Positions 43,777 through 53,683 of a stretch of 64,000 nt of DNA are shown here, one piece after another. Each line of letters begins with the position of its first letter. The first letter of the stretch is position 1. The notes under the pieces were generated by a model. The model was not told the DNA's origin. It did no database searches and saw only the letters and a list, made by a program, of their open reading frames with translations. The position numbers were made by a program, and so were the translations under genes. Source of the stretch: Nocardioidaceae bacterium (GTDB taxonomy: Bacteria; Actinomycetota; Actinomycetes; Propionibacteriales; Nocardioidaceae); NCBI GenBank assembly GCA_030447865.1, contig JAUJOD010000001.1, positions 916,909 through 980,908 of the forward strand, read 5' to 3'.

Positions 43777-45137
43777 CCCTGGCGCTTTCGGAGCAGGTCG
43801 GCGGCCAGCACGTGCTTGCACGGGCCTCGGCTGCCCTTGTGCTTTGCGAACCATGAGCAGGTGCATCGGTCACCGTCAGCGGTACGACGCACAACATGCT
43901 CGGACTCGCCGCTGCGCACGTACGCGGTCTCCCCGTCGAATCGGATCGCGCCGGCGTCCACCAAGGCGGTGGCGTCTCGGAGGCGGGGGTGCATCGCCGC
44001 GAGCCGGTCGGGGTCATACGGCAACTCACGGTGGAAATAGGCGGCCTCGGCGGCGTCGTACCCAACCCTGCCGGCCGCACCGAGGCGGCCGAGTGCGCGA
44101 GTGATGCGATTCTCCGGGAGGCCGGATTCGGCGGAGAGCCCCGCAATGTCAATCCGTGGTTCGAAGGCGAGCAGCGCCGAGACGAGGTCGGCGTCGTCGG
44201 CGGATTCCTCGTCCGCAAGGTCCCAGAGCACGCCGCCCTCCCCCGAGAAGCCCCGGCTGGAGTCCGGGCTGAGGGCCAGGACCAGTCGCGCGTCGTCCGA
44301 CTCCAGCTCCCACAGGCCGGTGGCCCCTTGCGGGTCGTGTGGAGCGGCGTAGGCGCGCAGTGATCGCGCGAACCGCAGCAACGGCTCGAGCGGCTTGAGC
44401 CGGTCGAGCCCTGACAGAGAAACACCGTCTCGGGTTGGACGGGTCGTGATCCGCAGGCCGCGGCCTGCCGGGACGACCCAGACAGGCTTGCGGCTGCCGG
44501 AGCGGGGCAACCCTCGGATGAACCGCCTGGCCTCCGACGCCGCGACCTCGAACACGGGAGCCACGGTCGCGGAGGCGAGTTGTACTTCGGCGAAGCCCTT
44601 GAGCCAGCGTTCGGGCAGCGGGACCTTCTTCTCGGTCACCTCGGCGTCGAGTGTGCGGACCACGACGTCCTCGCCGACCTGCAGGTGGAGGGGCTCCAGA
44701 CCGCCGATACGAGCGAGCGCATCGCGCATCGGCGGGTTGAAGTCGACGTTGGTCGTGCCGGTGTCGATCACGTTCCCATCGAGGCTCCCCGGCAGGGCGT
44801 CGTACCTCGCGTACACCCCGCAGCAGGCGGAGAAGCTCTCGAACCTCAGCCGGTCCCCGTTGCTGGTGACGACGGGATCGGCGGCGCGAAGGATTGCCGC
44901 GACCATGCCAGGCGGGGTGTAGAAGCGGGTGCGTGCGACCTTGGCGACCGCGAGCAACGCCGCCGCGGTCTGCTCGGGGTGACCGAGGAAGCCGTCGAAG
45001 AACACGGGGTGTGTGGCGGGACCGGCCGCCGTGCGTCCGCCGCTGGTGGCGAGCGTCAGATCGGCCTGACCGTCGGCGAAGGTCAGCGTCGAGGGCCTGG
45101 CGCATTTGTACGTCTGCTCCTTCGTCACTGCTGCCAT
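43773..45137 (-). CDS. SWIM zinc-finger protein
   Basis: A 454-aa protein whose C-terminus holds a SWIM finger: CTCSWFAKHKGSRGPCKHVLAADLLRKRQG (CxC...CxH). The N-terminal 300 residues are beta-rich and unrecognised (GGLEPLHLQVGEDVVVRTLDAEVTEKKVPLPERWLKG). Residues about 300-370 hold a winged-helix-like stretch (IAGLSAESGLPENRITRALGRLGAAGRVGYDAA). It is translationally coupled to the DUF6493 gene, a partnership common in actinomycetes. SWIM domains bind DNA or protein. Confidence 0.82.
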   Translation of the reverse strand: MAAVTKEQTYKCARPSTLTFADGQADLTLATSGGRTAAGPATHPVFFDGFLGHPEQTAAALLAVAKVARTRFYTPPGMVAAILRAADPVVTSNGDRLRFESFSACCGVYARYDALPGSLDGNVIDTGTTNVDFNPPMRDALARIGGLEPLHLQVGEDVVVRTLDAEVTEKKVPLPERWLKGFAEVQLASATVAPVFEVAASEARRFIRGLPRSGSRKPVWVVPAGRGLRITTRPTRDGVSLSGLDRLKPLEPLLRFARSLRAYAAPHDPQGATGLWELESDDARLVLALSPDSSRGFSGEGGVLWDLADEESADDADLVSALLAFEPRIDIAGLSAESGLPENRITRALGRLGAAGRVGYDAAEAAYFHRELPYDPDRLAAMHPRLRDATALVDAGAIRFDGETAYVRSGESEHVVRRTADGDRCTCSWFAKHKGSRGPCKHVLAADLLRKRQG

Positions 45138-45140
45138 GTT

Positions 45141-45404
45141 CTAGAACCTATCCAAGAAGAAGGCGCGCGGCCTTGGCTGCGGCAGAGCTGCCGTGAACTG
45201 ACCCAGCCAGGTGGCCAGGGCTGGATCGGTGACCCGACGGCCAAGGCGGATCGACTGGTCACGCAGCAGATCCAGCAGCTCGTTGAGCCGGCGATGATCG
45301 GCTGGCGGCTGCGGTAGCAGTGCGGTCAACAGGTCCGCTACGGTGTCCGCGCCGTCGATCAGCGTTGTGGTGGGCCAGCTCAATGGGAGTCGGCTGATCC
45401 CCAA
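45141..45404 (-). CDS. Hypothetical fragment upstream of SWIM gene
   Basis: An 87-aa frame (GADTVADLLTALLPQPPADHRRLNELLDLLRDQSIRLGRR ... ATWLGQFTAALPQPRPRAFFLDRF), helical and with codon use like real genes, 3 nt before the SWIM start. No family is recognised and it may be the end of a larger broken gene: related-looking coding sequence continues upstream in another frame (to about 45591). Confidence 0.35.
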   Translation of the reverse strand: MGISRLPLSWPTTTLIDGADTVADLLTALLPQPPADHRRLNELLDLLRDQSIRLGRRVTDPALATWLGQFTAALPQPRPRAFFLDRF

Positions 45405-45457
45405 CGGTGGCCTCGGCGCTCCAGTCGGAGCTACCGGGTGCCAACACCATGGCCAGG

Positions 45458-45507
45458 TTGGCGCAGTACGCAGCTCTCAGGGTGCCTCCGCACATGCGCA
45501 CTGCGCC
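45458..45507 (+). repeat. Imperfect 50-bp repeat, copy 2
   Basis: Ungapped match to 25733-25782 (37 of 50 identical), with the most conserved stretch ACATGCGCA-TGCGCC. It lies in the 281-nt region between the hypothetical fragment and the DUF47 gene, in which I see no other feature. Confidence 0.4.
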
Positions 45508-45685
45508 AGAGCGCGTGGCGCTTGCCGAACCCAGCCGGCGCGCCCAACGACGCGACGGTACGGCGGCCAATCGGGCAGACGTCGGGTCCACGCGGCAGGT
45601 GGCAGCGGCGCGCCTGTGGGCAGCGCAGGCCCGCCCGTACCCCTAGCATGTGCCGTGATCTTTTCGCACTCGACGGGAGTCCGCC

Positions 45686-46303
45686 GTGCCCTTGCGATTT
45701 CGACCGGTCGACGCGACGTTCTATGACCTCTTCGCCGAGTCGGCCAACAACCTCTGTTTAGGCGCTGACCTGCTTGCTCAGATGCTCCCCAAGAGCGCCG
45801 ACCGCCGGGACGTGGCCGCGAAGATGCGAGACGCCGAGCACCAAGCCGACGAGACCACCCACGCCATCGTGCGACGGGTGAACTCGACGTTCGTGACGCC
45901 GTTCGACCGCGAAGACATCTATCGCCTCGCCGCCGGGCTCGACGACGTCATGGACTACATGGAGGAAGCCGTCGACCTCGTCAACCTCTATGGCGTGGAG
46001 GAACTACCCGCGGAGTGCGCCGACCAGGTGCAGGTGCTGCAGCGCTCAGCGGAACTCACTGCCGAAGCGATGCCCCGGCTGCGCACCATGCGCGACCTCG
46101 AGGAGTACTGGATCGAGATCAACCGGCTGGAGAACGCCGGCGACAAGGCGTACCGCCGTATCCTCGCGTCGTTGTTCAGCGGCACGTACGACGCGCTGAC
46201 GGTACTCAAGCTCAAGGACGTCGTCGACTCCCTCGAGCGGGCGATGGACGCATTCGAAACGGTTGCGAACACGGTCGAACAGATCGCCGTCAAGGAGTCC
46301 TGA
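45686..46303 (+). CDS. DUF47/PhoU-like phosphate transport regulator
   Basis: A 205-aa all-helical protein: FYDLFAESANNLCLGADLLAQML, RDAEHQADETTHAIVRRVNSTFVTPFDREDIYRLAAGLDDVMDYMEEAVDLV and ENAGDKAYRRIL. The E/D-x3-D metal-binding helices are the DUF47 (PhoU-like) signature. It starts at GTG 45686 and is followed after 2 nt by the PiT gene, the standard DUF47-PiT pair that tunes low-affinity phosphate uptake. Confidence 0.9.
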   Translation: MPLRFRPVDATFYDLFAESANNLCLGADLLAQMLPKSADRRDVAAKMRDAEHQADETTHAIVRRVNSTFVTPFDREDIYRLAAGLDDVMDYMEEAVDLVNLYGVEELPAECADQVQVLQRSAELTAEAMPRLRTMRDLEEYWIEINRLENAGDKAYRRILASLFSGTYDALTVLKLKDVVDSLERAMDAFETVANTVEQIAVKES

Positions 46304-46305
46304 GC

Positions 46306-47301
46306 GTGGAGCTCGCCCTCGTGGTGGCGGTCGTCGTCATCGCCTTGACGTTCGACTACACCAATGGTTTCCACGACGCGGCCAACGCCATCGCCACTTC
46401 GGTGTCGACGCGGGCGCTGACCCCGCGCGTCGCGTTGATCCTCGCGGCGGTCATGAACTTCGTCGGGGCCTTCCTGGGTCAGGAGGTGGCCACCACCGTC
46501 AGCGACGTCATCTCCCCACCCGAGGACAGCCGCGGCCTCGTCGTCGTCGCGGCCGGCCTGATTGGCGCCATCGTCTGGAACATCGCCACCTGGTACTTCG
46601 GACTGCCGTCGTCGTCGTCGCATGCTCTGATCGGTGGGTTGGTCGGTGCCGCGCTCGCCTCCGGGAGTTTCGTGGCCTGGTCGGCGATCAGGGAGAAGGT
46701 GCTGATCCCGATGGTTGCGTCGCCGCTGGTTGGGTTCACCGTCGCCTTCCTGCTGATGTTGAGCATCATGTGGCTCTTGCGCCGCGGCCACCCCGGCAAG
46801 ATCAACCGCGGCTTCCGGCTGGCCCAGACAATCTCGGCCGCCGCGATGGCCCTCGGCCATGGCCTGCAAGACGCCCAGAAAACGATGGGGGTCATCTTCT
46901 TGGCGTTGCTAACGGCCGGCTACGCAAGCGCCGACGACGGGCTGCCGTGGTGGGTCATCGCGAGCGCCGCGACCGCGATCTCGCTCGGCACGTACGCCGG
47001 TGGCTGGCGGATCATGCGCACGCTCGGCCGACGCATCATTCACCTCGACCCACCCCGCGGTTTCGCCGCCGAGACAACGGCCGCATCGATCCTCTACGTC
47101 ACCGCCTACGTCTTCGAAGCCCCCGTCTCCACGACCCACATCATCACCTCGGCCGTCATGGGTTCCGGGGCGACCAAACGCCTGTCGGCGGTGCGGTGGG
47201 GAGTCGCTAGGACGATCGTGACGGCGTGGGTCCTGACGTTCCCCGGCGCCGGGTTGGTGGCCGCAGCGGTGTACGGCGTGTCGCACTTCGCCCTGCCGTA
47301 A
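46306..47301 (+). CDS. pit: Inorganic phosphate transporter, PiT family
   Basis: A 331-aa inner-membrane protein starting at GTG 46306. The N-terminal FDYTNGFHDAANAIATSVSTRAL is the PiT signature, with a second half-signature (LAQTISAAAMALGHGLQDAQKTMG, then STTHIITSAVMGSG). About ten helices. It should import phosphate, with metal, by proton symport. It is in an operon with the DUF47 regulator. Confidence 0.92.
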   Translation: MELALVVAVVVIALTFDYTNGFHDAANAIATSVSTRALTPRVALILAAVMNFVGAFLGQEVATTVSDVISPPEDSRGLVVVAAGLIGAIVWNIATWYFGLPSSSSHALIGGLVGAALASGSFVAWSAIREKVLIPMVASPLVGFTVAFLLMLSIMWLLRRGHPGKINRGFRLAQTISAAAMALGHGLQDAQKTMGVIFLALLTAGYASADDGLPWWVIASAATAISLGTYAGGWRIMRTLGRRIIHLDPPRGFAAETTAASILYVTAYVFEAPVSTTHIITSAVMGSGATKRLSAVRWGVARTIVTAWVLTFPGAGLVAAAVYGVSHFALP

Positions 47302-47303
47302 GC

Positions 47304-48179
47304 CTAGACAGCGTGCTGTTCGCAGTCGACCACGCGACCGTCACGGTGGTGCAGGACCACCGTCTCGGCGGGCATCAAGCCGACCAGGTCGGTTCCAGCC
47401 GCCTCAAAGACCGGCCCGAGCAGTGGTCGATGCGTGCAGACCGCCGCTGGCTCCGCGCGGCGCAGCAGGTCGGCCACCCGCTCCTTGAGGGCCCCCGGCT
47501 CGGCCGTCTCCTGCGCAAGCGCCGGGTCGAGCACGAGGTCGGCGCCGCTGGCCTCGACGTACGGCCCCACCGTGTCGACACACCGGGCCGCGTCACTGGA
47601 GACGACCCGCGAGACGCCGTACGCCGACAATAGCGGCACGAGCTTGGCGGCTTGACGCTGCCCAGCGCGCTTCAGCGGCCGCCTCGCCTCGGCCCCGTCC
47701 CACGCCGCGCGTTTGACCGCCTCGGCGTGGCGCACGACGAGCAGCGGCGTGCTGTCGTAGCCGGCGGACTCGAACGCGTCGAGCAGTTCCACGTCGCGGG
47801 GGTAGCTAAGTGTCTGCCGGGCCGTGGGGAGCGCGGCCCAACGGAGCTCGTCGACCTCGTGGTTGCTCTCGAAGTCCGCCAGGTCAGCGCCGTACGCCGG
47901 CCGAGCGGTCCAGTAGTGCACCACCTTGGGCTCGCCGCCCACCTCGTAGTGCCGGTCCGGCAGGCGCGGTCCGAGTCGCACCTGCAGCCCCGTCTCTTCC
48001 TGCACTTCACGCGTCGCGGCAGCGATCTCCGTCTCGCCGGGATCGAGCTTGCCTTTCGGGAACGACCAGTCGAAGCGACGGGGTCGGTGGACCAGCAGCA
48101 CCTCCGGGCCGTCCTCACCGGATCGCCAGACGACGCAGCCCGCCGCTCGCACCGCGGGAGGCGTCTCGAGCCGGGTCAA
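47304..48179 (-). CDS. mutT1: MutT1-type NUDIX hydrolase with histidine phosphatase domain
   Basis: A 291-aa fusion as in mycobacterial MutT1. Residues about 10-135 are a NUDIX domain with [18 protein letters not shown] inside the box G-x5-E-x7-REUxEExGU. Residues about 140-285 are a histidine phosphatase domain ([29 protein letters not shown]). MutT1 cleaves 8-oxo-dGTP and diadenosine polyphosphates. The start overlaps the ppk1 stop (ATGA), a conserved pairing. Confidence 0.9.
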   Translation of the reverse strand: MTRLETPPAVRAAGCVVWRSGEDGPEVLLVHRPRRFDWSFPKGKLDPGETEIAAATREVQEETGLQVRLGPRLPDRHYEVGGEPKVVHYWTARPAYGADLADFESNHEVDELRWAALPTARQTLSYPRDVELLDAFESAGYDSTPLLVVRHAEAVKRAAWDGAEARRPLKRAGQRQAAKLVPLLSAYGVSRVVSSDAARCVDTVGPYVEASGADLVLDPALAQETAEPGALKERVADLLRRAEPAAVCTHRPLLGPVFEAAGTDLVGLMPAETVVLHHRDGRVVDCEQHAV

Positions 48180-50485
48180 CGGCGTACCGTCGGGGTCACC
48201 TGGCGGCGACCCGCGGTGGGCCGTTGGCCGCGTCGTACTGTCGTCGTCGCCTCGCGTCGACGGCGGTGGGCGGCGATCAGCGTGGCCTGCAGGTCGACCA
48301 ACGCGGTGCCGTCAGCAGCGGCCGACCGGCGCTGCCAGCTGCCGTCGGCGGCCAGCACCCAGGCGGCCGTATGGTCGTCGAAGCCGAGGTCAAGCAGCTC
48401 GCCCAGGTCGCGGACATGGCTCTGGCTGGGGATCTCGACGAGCACCTCGACGCGGCGGTCAAGGTTGCGGTGCATCAGGTCGGCCGAGCCGATCCAGGCC
48501 TGCGGCTCGCCGGCGTTCTCGAACCAGAAGACCCGGCTGTGCTCCAGGAAGCGTCCGAGGATGCTGCGGACCCTGATGTTGTCGGACAACCCTGGCACCC
48601 CCGGTCGCAGCGAGCAGATGCCGCGAGTCCATAGGTCGACGGTTACGCCGGCCTGGGAGGCGCGGTACAGCGCGTCGATGGTTGCCTCGTCGACGATGGA
48701 GTTGGCCTTGATGCGGATCCGAGCGGGGCGCCCCGCCTCGGCATGTCCGATCTCCCGGCCGATCCGGTCGAGCAGCCCGCTGCGCACAGATTCGGGCGCC
48801 ACCAGCAGATGCGAGTAGTTGCGCTGCCGGGCGAACCCGGAAAGGTTGTTGAAGAGGCTGCTGATGTCGCTGGTGATGCCCTCGTCCGCCGTGAGCAGGC
48901 CGAGGTCCTCGTACATGCGGGCCGTCTTGGGGTTGTAGTTGCCGGTGCCGATATGGGCGTAGCGGCGGATACCGACACCTTCGTCGCGGATGACCAGCGC
49001 CAGCTTGCAGTGCGTCTTCAGGCCCACCAGCCCGTAGACGACGTGGCAACCTGACTGCTCAAGCTTGCGGGCCCAGCGGATGTTTGCCTGCTCGTCGAAC
49101 CGTGCTTTCAGCTCGACCAGCACCAGTACCTGTTTGCCGGACTCGGCGGCGTCGACGAGGGCGTCGATGATCGGGGAGTCCCCCGACGTGCGATATAGCG
49201 TCTGCTTGATCGCCAGCACGTGCGGGTCGGTCGCGGCTTGCTCGATGAACCGCTGCACGCTGGTGGCGAACGAGTCATAGGGGTGGTGCACCAGTACGTC
49301 GCGGCGCGCGATGGCCGCGAACATGTCGACCGGGCTGGCCGACTCCACCTCTGCGAGGTGGTTGTGGGTGTGCGGCACGAACGCTGAGTACTTCAGCTCC
49401 GGCCGGTCGAGGTCGGCGATCCCGTGCAGCCCGGTGAGGTCAAGCGGCCCTGGCAGGTGGAAGACCTCGCTCGGTGACACGTCGAGCTCTGAGGTCAGCA
49501 GCTCCAGGACATGCGGGTCCATCGACTCCTCGACCTCGAGCCGCACCGGTGAACCGAACCGTCGGCGCTGCAGCTCCTTCTCCAGTGCCGTCAGCAGGTT
49601 CTCGGCGTCGTCCTCCTCGACCTCGAGGTCCTCGTTGCGGGTGACGCGGAAGGTGTGATGCTGCAACACCTCCATCCCTGGGAAAAGCTGGTCAAGGTGC
49701 GCGGCGATGACGTCCTCGAGCGGCACGAACCGCTGCTCGCCGAGGGTGACGAAACGCGGGAAGATCGGCGGCACCTTGACGCGGGCGAAGTGTTCCTCGC
49801 CGGTGTCCGGGTTGCGAATGGTCACCGCCAGGTTGAGCGACAGGCCGGAGATGTAGGGGAACGGGTGCGCAGGGTCGACGGCGAGCGGTGTCAGCACCGG
49901 GAACACCCGATCGGTGAACAGCTCCTGCATGCGCTTCATCTCGTCGGTGTCGAGCTGGTTCCACCGCAGCAGGCAGATGCCCTTGTCGGCCAGGGCGGTG
50001 AGTACGTCGTCGCTGAAGACTCGTCCATGGCGGCTCATCAGCTCCCGTGACTCCGCCCAGATGCCTTCCAGCACCTCCCGCGGCATCATCCCGCTCGCCG
50101 ACTGCACCGCCATGCCCGCCGCAAGCCGGCGCTTGAGGCCGGCGACGCGCACCATGAAGAACTCGTCGAGGTTGCTGGCGCAGATCGCCAGGAAGCGGGT
50201 GCGCTCCAGCAGCGGCAGGTCGGGGTCCTCGGCGAGCTCGAGCACCCGGCCGTTGAACCGTAGCCACGACAGCTCCCGGTCGAGGAACCGGTCAGCCGGC
50301 AGGTCGTCACCCGTCGGCTCGTACGGCGGCTCCACCTCGTACGGCTCATGCGGTGGGATCGGCAGTGCCGGGTCTGCCGACGTCGGCTCCGCGGCCTGCT
50401 GCGGCTCGGGGAGGGACACGGGGAGGGCATCGACGGCGCTACTCGCTGCGCGACTGGTGGGCGGGCTAGCCGACTGGGATGTCAT
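48176..50485 (-). CDS. ppk1: Polyphosphate kinase 1
   Basis: A 769-aa enzyme of usual length. After a disordered N-terminal 60 residues comes [52 protein letters not shown] (N domain), [12 protein letters not shown], and the phosphorylated-His motif [24 protein letters not shown]. It makes polyphosphate from ATP. The mutT1 gene follows with overlap. Together with the DUF47/PiT pair it forms a phosphate-handling neighbourhood. Confidence 0.95.
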   Translation of the reverse strand: MTSQSASPPTSRAASSAVDALPVSLPEPQQAAEPTSADPALPIPPHEPYEVEPPYEPTGDDLPADRFLDRELSWLRFNGRVLELAEDPDLPLLERTRFLAICASNLDEFFMVRVAGLKRRLAAGMAVQSASGMMPREVLEGIWAESRELMSRHGRVFSDDVLTALADKGICLLRWNQLDTDEMKRMQELFTDRVFPVLTPLAVDPAHPFPYISGLSLNLAVTIRNPDTGEEHFARVKVPPIFPRFVTLGEQRFVPLEDVIAAHLDQLFPGMEVLQHHTFRVTRNEDLEVEEDDAENLLTALEKELQRRRFGSPVRLEVEESMDPHVLELLTSELDVSPSEVFHLPGPLDLTGLHGIADLDRPELKYSAFVPHTHNHLAEVESASPVDMFAAIARRDVLVHHPYDSFATSVQRFIEQAATDPHVLAIKQTLYRTSGDSPIIDALVDAAESGKQVLVLVELKARFDEQANIRWARKLEQSGCHVVYGLVGLKTHCKLALVIRDEGVGIRRYAHIGTGNYNPKTARMYEDLGLLTADEGITSDISSLFNNLSGFARQRNYSHLLVAPESVRSGLLDRIGREIGHAEAGRPARIRIKANSIVDEATIDALYRASQAGVTVDLWTRGICSLRPGVPGLSDNIRVRSILGRFLEHSRVFWFENAGEPQAWIGSADLMHRNLDRRVEVLVEIPSQSHVRDLGELLDLGFDDHTAAWVLAADGSWQRRSAAADGTALVDLQATLIAAHRRRREATTTVRRGQRPTAGRRQVTPTVRR

Positions 50486-50503
50486 GCCCTCATGGTGTCA
50501 CCG

Positions 50504-51451
50504 TTAGGTTAACGAGTCTGCTGGGCTGCGCCGCTCGTACATGACATCGCTGGACACGTGGCTGAAACCGAGGCGCTGGTACAGCGCCAGGGCGGCCCCG
50601 TTGTCGCTCTCGACGTACAACATGACCGTGCTCAGCCCGCGGCGCTGCAGGGAGTGCAGGCCGACCATGGTCAGCGCCTTGCCGAGTCCCGAGCCCTGGG
50701 CGTCCGGGTGTACGCCCAACACGTAGACCTCACCGAGGGCGTCGCTGTCGGTGGAGTTAGCCGGGTGCACCTTGGTCCAGTGGAACCCGACCAGCCGTGC
50801 GTCTCGCTCCGCCAGGAAGAAACCCGCTGGGTCGAACCACGGCTGCACCATCCGCTGCGCGAGGTCGGCGGCGGTCAGGGCGCCCTGCTCGGGGTGGTCG
50901 CGGAAGGCGGCCGCGTTGACGGCCAGCCACGCGTCCTCGTCGTGTCCGACGCGGAACGTCCGAAGGGTGAGGCCCGGTGTCGGCGCCGGCGCCGAGACGG
51001 GGGCGTCCAGAGTTGCCCGCAGCTGGCGCAGCTCGCGCATCCGCACGAAGCCGAGCCGATCGGCCAGCCGGCGCGCCGCCGGGTGGTCGCCATGCGCCCA
51101 CACTCTGAGCCGGCGTGAGCCAGTTTCCTGGATCAGCGAGCGCACCACCTGTGTGCCGAGCCCGTTGCTGCGGTGCCGCGGGTCGACGACCAGCTGCCCC
51201 ACCGCTGGGCCGGTCTCAGAGCCCAGGCGAAGGGCGGCGTAGCCCACCACCGCGTCGTCCTCGGGCGCGCGCACGACGAGGTGTCGCACCGCCGCCGTCC
51301 CGTCGTACTGCAGGTCGAGGCGGGCTTGGTCATCGAGCGCAGCGACGCCGTCGGCGAGCAGAGCGGCGCGGTCAACGGCCTCGACCTGGGTGCGCTCGGC
51401 AGCGGTCAGCCGTTCGCTGCCCCTGACCTGGACTGCCGCGGAGCGGCTCAC
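50504..51451 (-). CDS. mshD: Mycothiol synthase
   Basis: From GTG 51451 the product is 315 aa with two GNAT acetyltransferase domains: the first (about 50-140; GQLVVDPRHRSNGLGTQVVRSLI) and the second (about 160-305; GEVYVLGVHPDAQGSGLGKALTMVGLHSLQRRGLSTVMLYVESDN). It catalyses the last step of mycothiol synthesis, acetylation of Cys-GlcN-Ins. Its place beside the GlnR-type regulator matches the mycobacterial glnR-mshD order. Confidence 0.92.
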   Translation of the reverse strand: MSRSAAVQVRGSERLTAAERTQVEAVDRAALLADGVAALDDQARLDLQYDGTAAVRHLVVRAPEDDAVVGYAALRLGSETGPAVGQLVVDPRHRSNGLGTQVVRSLIQETGSRRLRVWAHGDHPAARRLADRLGFVRMRELRQLRATLDAPVSAPAPTPGLTLRTFRVGHDEDAWLAVNAAAFRDHPEQGALTAADLAQRMVQPWFDPAGFFLAERDARLVGFHWTKVHPANSTDSDALGEVYVLGVHPDAQGSGLGKALTMVGLHSLQRRGLSTVMLYVESDNGAALALYQRLGFSHVSSDVMYERRSPADSLT

Positions 51452-51461
51452 CGCGGCCGGC

Positions 51462-52196
51462 TCACGCGTGCGGGGAATGGACGGGCGCGTCGCCGCGAGC
51501 TGGTTGGCGCTTGTCCACACTTGGCAGCACGAACCGGTAGCCAACGTTTCGCACGGTTCCGATCAGCGCCTCGTGCTCCGGTCCGAGCTTGGCGCGCAGC
51601 CGGCGTACGTGCACGTCGACCGTGCGGGTGCCGCCGAAGTAGTCATACCCCCACACGTCCTGCAGCAGCTGCTGGCGACTGAAGACGCGGCCGGGGTGCT
51701 GGGCGAGGTACTTCAGCAGCTCGAACTCCTTGAACGTCAGGTCGAGGCCGCGGCCGTCGATCCGCGCGGAGTACGACGCCTCGTCGATCTCGACGTCGCC
51801 ACTGCGGATCAGCTGCGCCTGCGCGTCCTCCTCGGAGTGGGCCAGCGCAATCCGGCCGATCGCCAGCCGCAACCGCGCCTCGAGCTCGGCCGGTCCAACG
51901 TCGGGGAGCAGTACCTCGTCGACTCCCCAGTCGGCGGTGACCACGGTCAGGCCGCCTTCGGTCACCGCGAGCACCACCGGTACGTCGACACCGGTGGCGC
52001 GCATGAGCCGGCACAGGCTCCGCACCGACGCCAGGTCATGTCGACCGTCGACGATCAGCGCGTCGCGTTGGGGTGCCTCCAGCAGTACCGTCGCCTCGGC
52101 GGGCAGCACGCGTACGTCGTGGGGCAGCAGGGCGAGGGCCGGCAGGATGTCGGTGGACGGCTGCAGCGTGTTGGTCAACAGCAGCAGGTTGCTCAT
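51462..52196 (-). CDS. glnR: GlnR-type OmpR-family response regulator
   Basis: From ATG 52196 the product is 244 aa. The receiver-like domain ([35 protein letters not shown]) is typical of GlnR, an orphan regulator with an atypical receiver. The C-terminal winged helix is highly conserved ([63 protein letters not shown]). GlnR controls nitrogen assimilation genes. The mshD start is 10 nt after its stop. Confidence 0.87.
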   Translation of the reverse strand: MSNLLLLTNTLQPSTDILPALALLPHDVRVLPAEATVLLEAPQRDALIVDGRHDLASVRSLCRLMRATGVDVPVVLAVTEGGLTVVTADWGVDEVLLPDVGPAELEARLRLAIGRIALAHSEEDAQAQLIRSGDVEIDEASYSARIDGRGLDLTFKEFELLKYLAQHPGRVFSRQQLLQDVWGYDYFGGTRTVDVHVRRLRAKLGPEHEALIGTVRNVGYRFVLPSVDKRQPARGDAPVHSPHA

Positions 52197-52218
52197 TGCG
52201 GCTGCGACAATACCTGAC

Positions 52219-52524
52219 ATGGAACGACCGGGGACAGCCGCAACGCGGCGCGAGGTCGCCGCACCACCGGTGGTAACTGTGCGCTACTGGGCGGCGGCGC
52301 GGGCAGCCGCTGGGGTGGCCGAGGAGCGGCTGCCCGGCGCGACCCTGGCCGAGGTGCTCGACTCGGCGCGCACGGCGCATGCCAGCCGGCCGCGGTTCGC
52401 GGATGTGGTGGGCGTCTGCTCGTTCCTGGTGGGTGATGTGCCGGTGGGCGCCCGCGACCCGGCGGCTGTCGCGCTCCATGCGGACGACGTGGTGGAGGTG
52501 CTCCCGCCCTTCGCCGGGGGCTGA
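52219..52524 (+). CDS. MoaD/ThiS-family sulfur carrier
   Basis: A 101-aa ubiquitin-fold protein ending EVLPPFAGG; the terminal Gly-Gly is thiocarboxylated by a MoeB-type enzyme and donates sulfur to molybdopterin. The N-terminal 15 residues are a non-conserved extension; the core starts at [15 protein letters not shown]. It diverges from glnR with 22 nt between starts. Sulfurtransferase genes lie just downstream. Confidence 0.87.
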   Translation: MERPGTAATRREVAAPPVVTVRYWAAARAAAGVAEERLPGATLAEVLDSARTAHASRPRFADVVGVCSFLVGDVPVGARDPAAVALHADDVVEVLPPFAGG

Positions 52525-52560
52525 CCAACCGCCCGGTTTGGGACGCGTGGACGGCCGGCG

Positions 52561-52572
52561 TAGCCTGGGGCC
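52561..52572 (+). promoter_or_regulatory. Leaderless -10 box for leader peptide
   Basis: TAGCCT (52561-52566) fits TANNNT and ends 6 nt before the GTG at 52573, so the transcript would start at the leader peptide codon 1. Confidence 0.55.
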
Positions 52573-52650
52573 GTGGAGTCGACGTACCTCACCAAACGCC
52601 GCGCGGTTGACAACTGTCACACCGCGACGGCCATGTGTCCGACGCCCTGA
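52573..52650 (+). CDS. Cys-containing leader peptide upstream of sulfurtransferase
   Basis: A 25-codon frame from GTG 52573 contains LTKRRAVDNCHTATAMC, matching the short actinobacterial 'putative leader peptide' class (LTKRRxVDLCR...C) found before sulfur-metabolism genes. Two Cys codons are present. The -10 box at 52561 makes the mRNA leaderless. The next gene starts 163 nt downstream, leaving room for attenuating RNA structure. By analogy with cysteine-responsive leaders in mycobacteria it may sense cysteine supply (inference). Confidence 0.65.
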   Translation: MESTYLTKRRAVDNCHTATAMCPTP

Positions 52651-52813
52651 CCGGGCAACGCCTCGACTCCTCTTGCCCGCCGCCGCCGGCGGTTCGCTGC
52701 ACATAGTCAGCCCAAGAGCGCGTTGCTCCCTGCGGTCCCCGTCGACCGCCCTTTCGCCACTCAGCTCGCCTTGGCCGGACTGCGCCTGGGCATTATCACG
52801 GAGGTAGATGCAC

Positions 52814-53683
52814 ATGAGCCGCGACGCCGTACTCGTTGACGCCGACTGGGTCGAGAGCCATCTCGACGACGCCGGGGTCGTCCTGGTCGAGGTCGACGAA
52901 GACACCACCGCCTACGACAAGGGCCACATCCGCGGAGCCATCAAGCTGCACTGGAAGGACGACCTGCAAGACCCCGTGCGCCGTGACTTCGTCAACCAGC
53001 AGCAGTTCAGCGACCTGCTGTCCAGCCGCGGCATCAGCAACGACGACACGGTCGTGCTGTACGGCGGCAACAACAACTGGTTCGCGGCCTACGCGTACTG
53101 GTACTTCACGCTGTACGGGCATGACCAGGTGATGCTGCTCGACGGCGGCCGCAAGCGCTGGGAGCTGGACTCCCGCGAGCTGACCGAGGAGGTGCCATCG
53201 CGGGAGGCCACGTCGTACACCGCCTCGGCCCCTGACCTGAGCATCCGCGCGTTCCGCGACGAGGTCGTCGAGGCGATCGGCTCGAAGAACCTCATCGACG
53301 TGCGTTCTCCCGACGAGTACGCCGGCCGGTTGCTCGCGCCGGCGCACCTGCCCCAGGAGTCGGCGCAGCGCGGCGGTCACGTGCCGACAGCGGTCAACAT
53401 CCCATGGAGCAAAGCAGCGAACGACGACGGCACGTTCAAGTCCGACGAAGAGCTCAACCGGCTGTACGCCGACGCGGGTGTCGCCCTCGACGGCGGCAGT
53501 GGCGGGAAGGACACGATCGCCTACTGCCGCATCGGCGAGCGCAGCGCGCACACGTGGTTCGTCCTGCACGAGATCCTCGACCAGCCGAACGTGAAGAACT
53601 ACGACGGCTCGTGGACCGAGTACGGCTCACTGGTCGGCGTACCGGTCGCTGTTGGTGACGAGCCCGGGGAGGTCGTGCCGTGA
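52814..53683 (+). CDS. cysA2: Thiosulfate sulfurtransferase (CysA2-like)
   Basis: A 289-aa tandem rhodanese. The first domain (VLVDADWVESHLDDAGVVLVEVDEDTTAYDKGHIRGA) is catalytically silent; the second has IDVRSPDEYAG and the active Cys in IAYCRIGERSAHTW. It transfers sulfane sulfur from thiosulfate to an acceptor. ATG 52814 is preferred over ATG 52808, since GGAGG (52800-52804) would be only 3 nt from the latter. The stop overlaps sseC (GTGA), the same order as mycobacterial cysA2-sseC2. Confidence 0.9.
   Translation: MSRDAVLVDADWVESHLDDAGVVLVEVDEDTTAYDKGHIRGAIKLHWKDDLQDPVRRDFVNQQQFSDLLSSRGISNDDTVVLYGGNNNWFAAYAYWYFTLYGHDQVMLLDGGRKRWELDSRELTEEVPSREATSYTASAPDLSIRAFRDEVVEAIGSKNLIDVRSPDEYAGRLLAPAHLPQESAQRGGHVPTAVNIPWSKAANDDGTFKSDEELNRLYADAGVALDGGSGGKDTIAYCRIGERSAHTWFVLHEILDQPNVKNYDGSWTEYGSLVGVPVAVGDEPGEVVP

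Noticed and set aside
45407-45646. A 79-codon plus-strand frame between the SWIM and DUF47 genes
   Set aside because: It has no ribosome site or family; only its repeat-like stretch is reported, as the 50-bp repeat.
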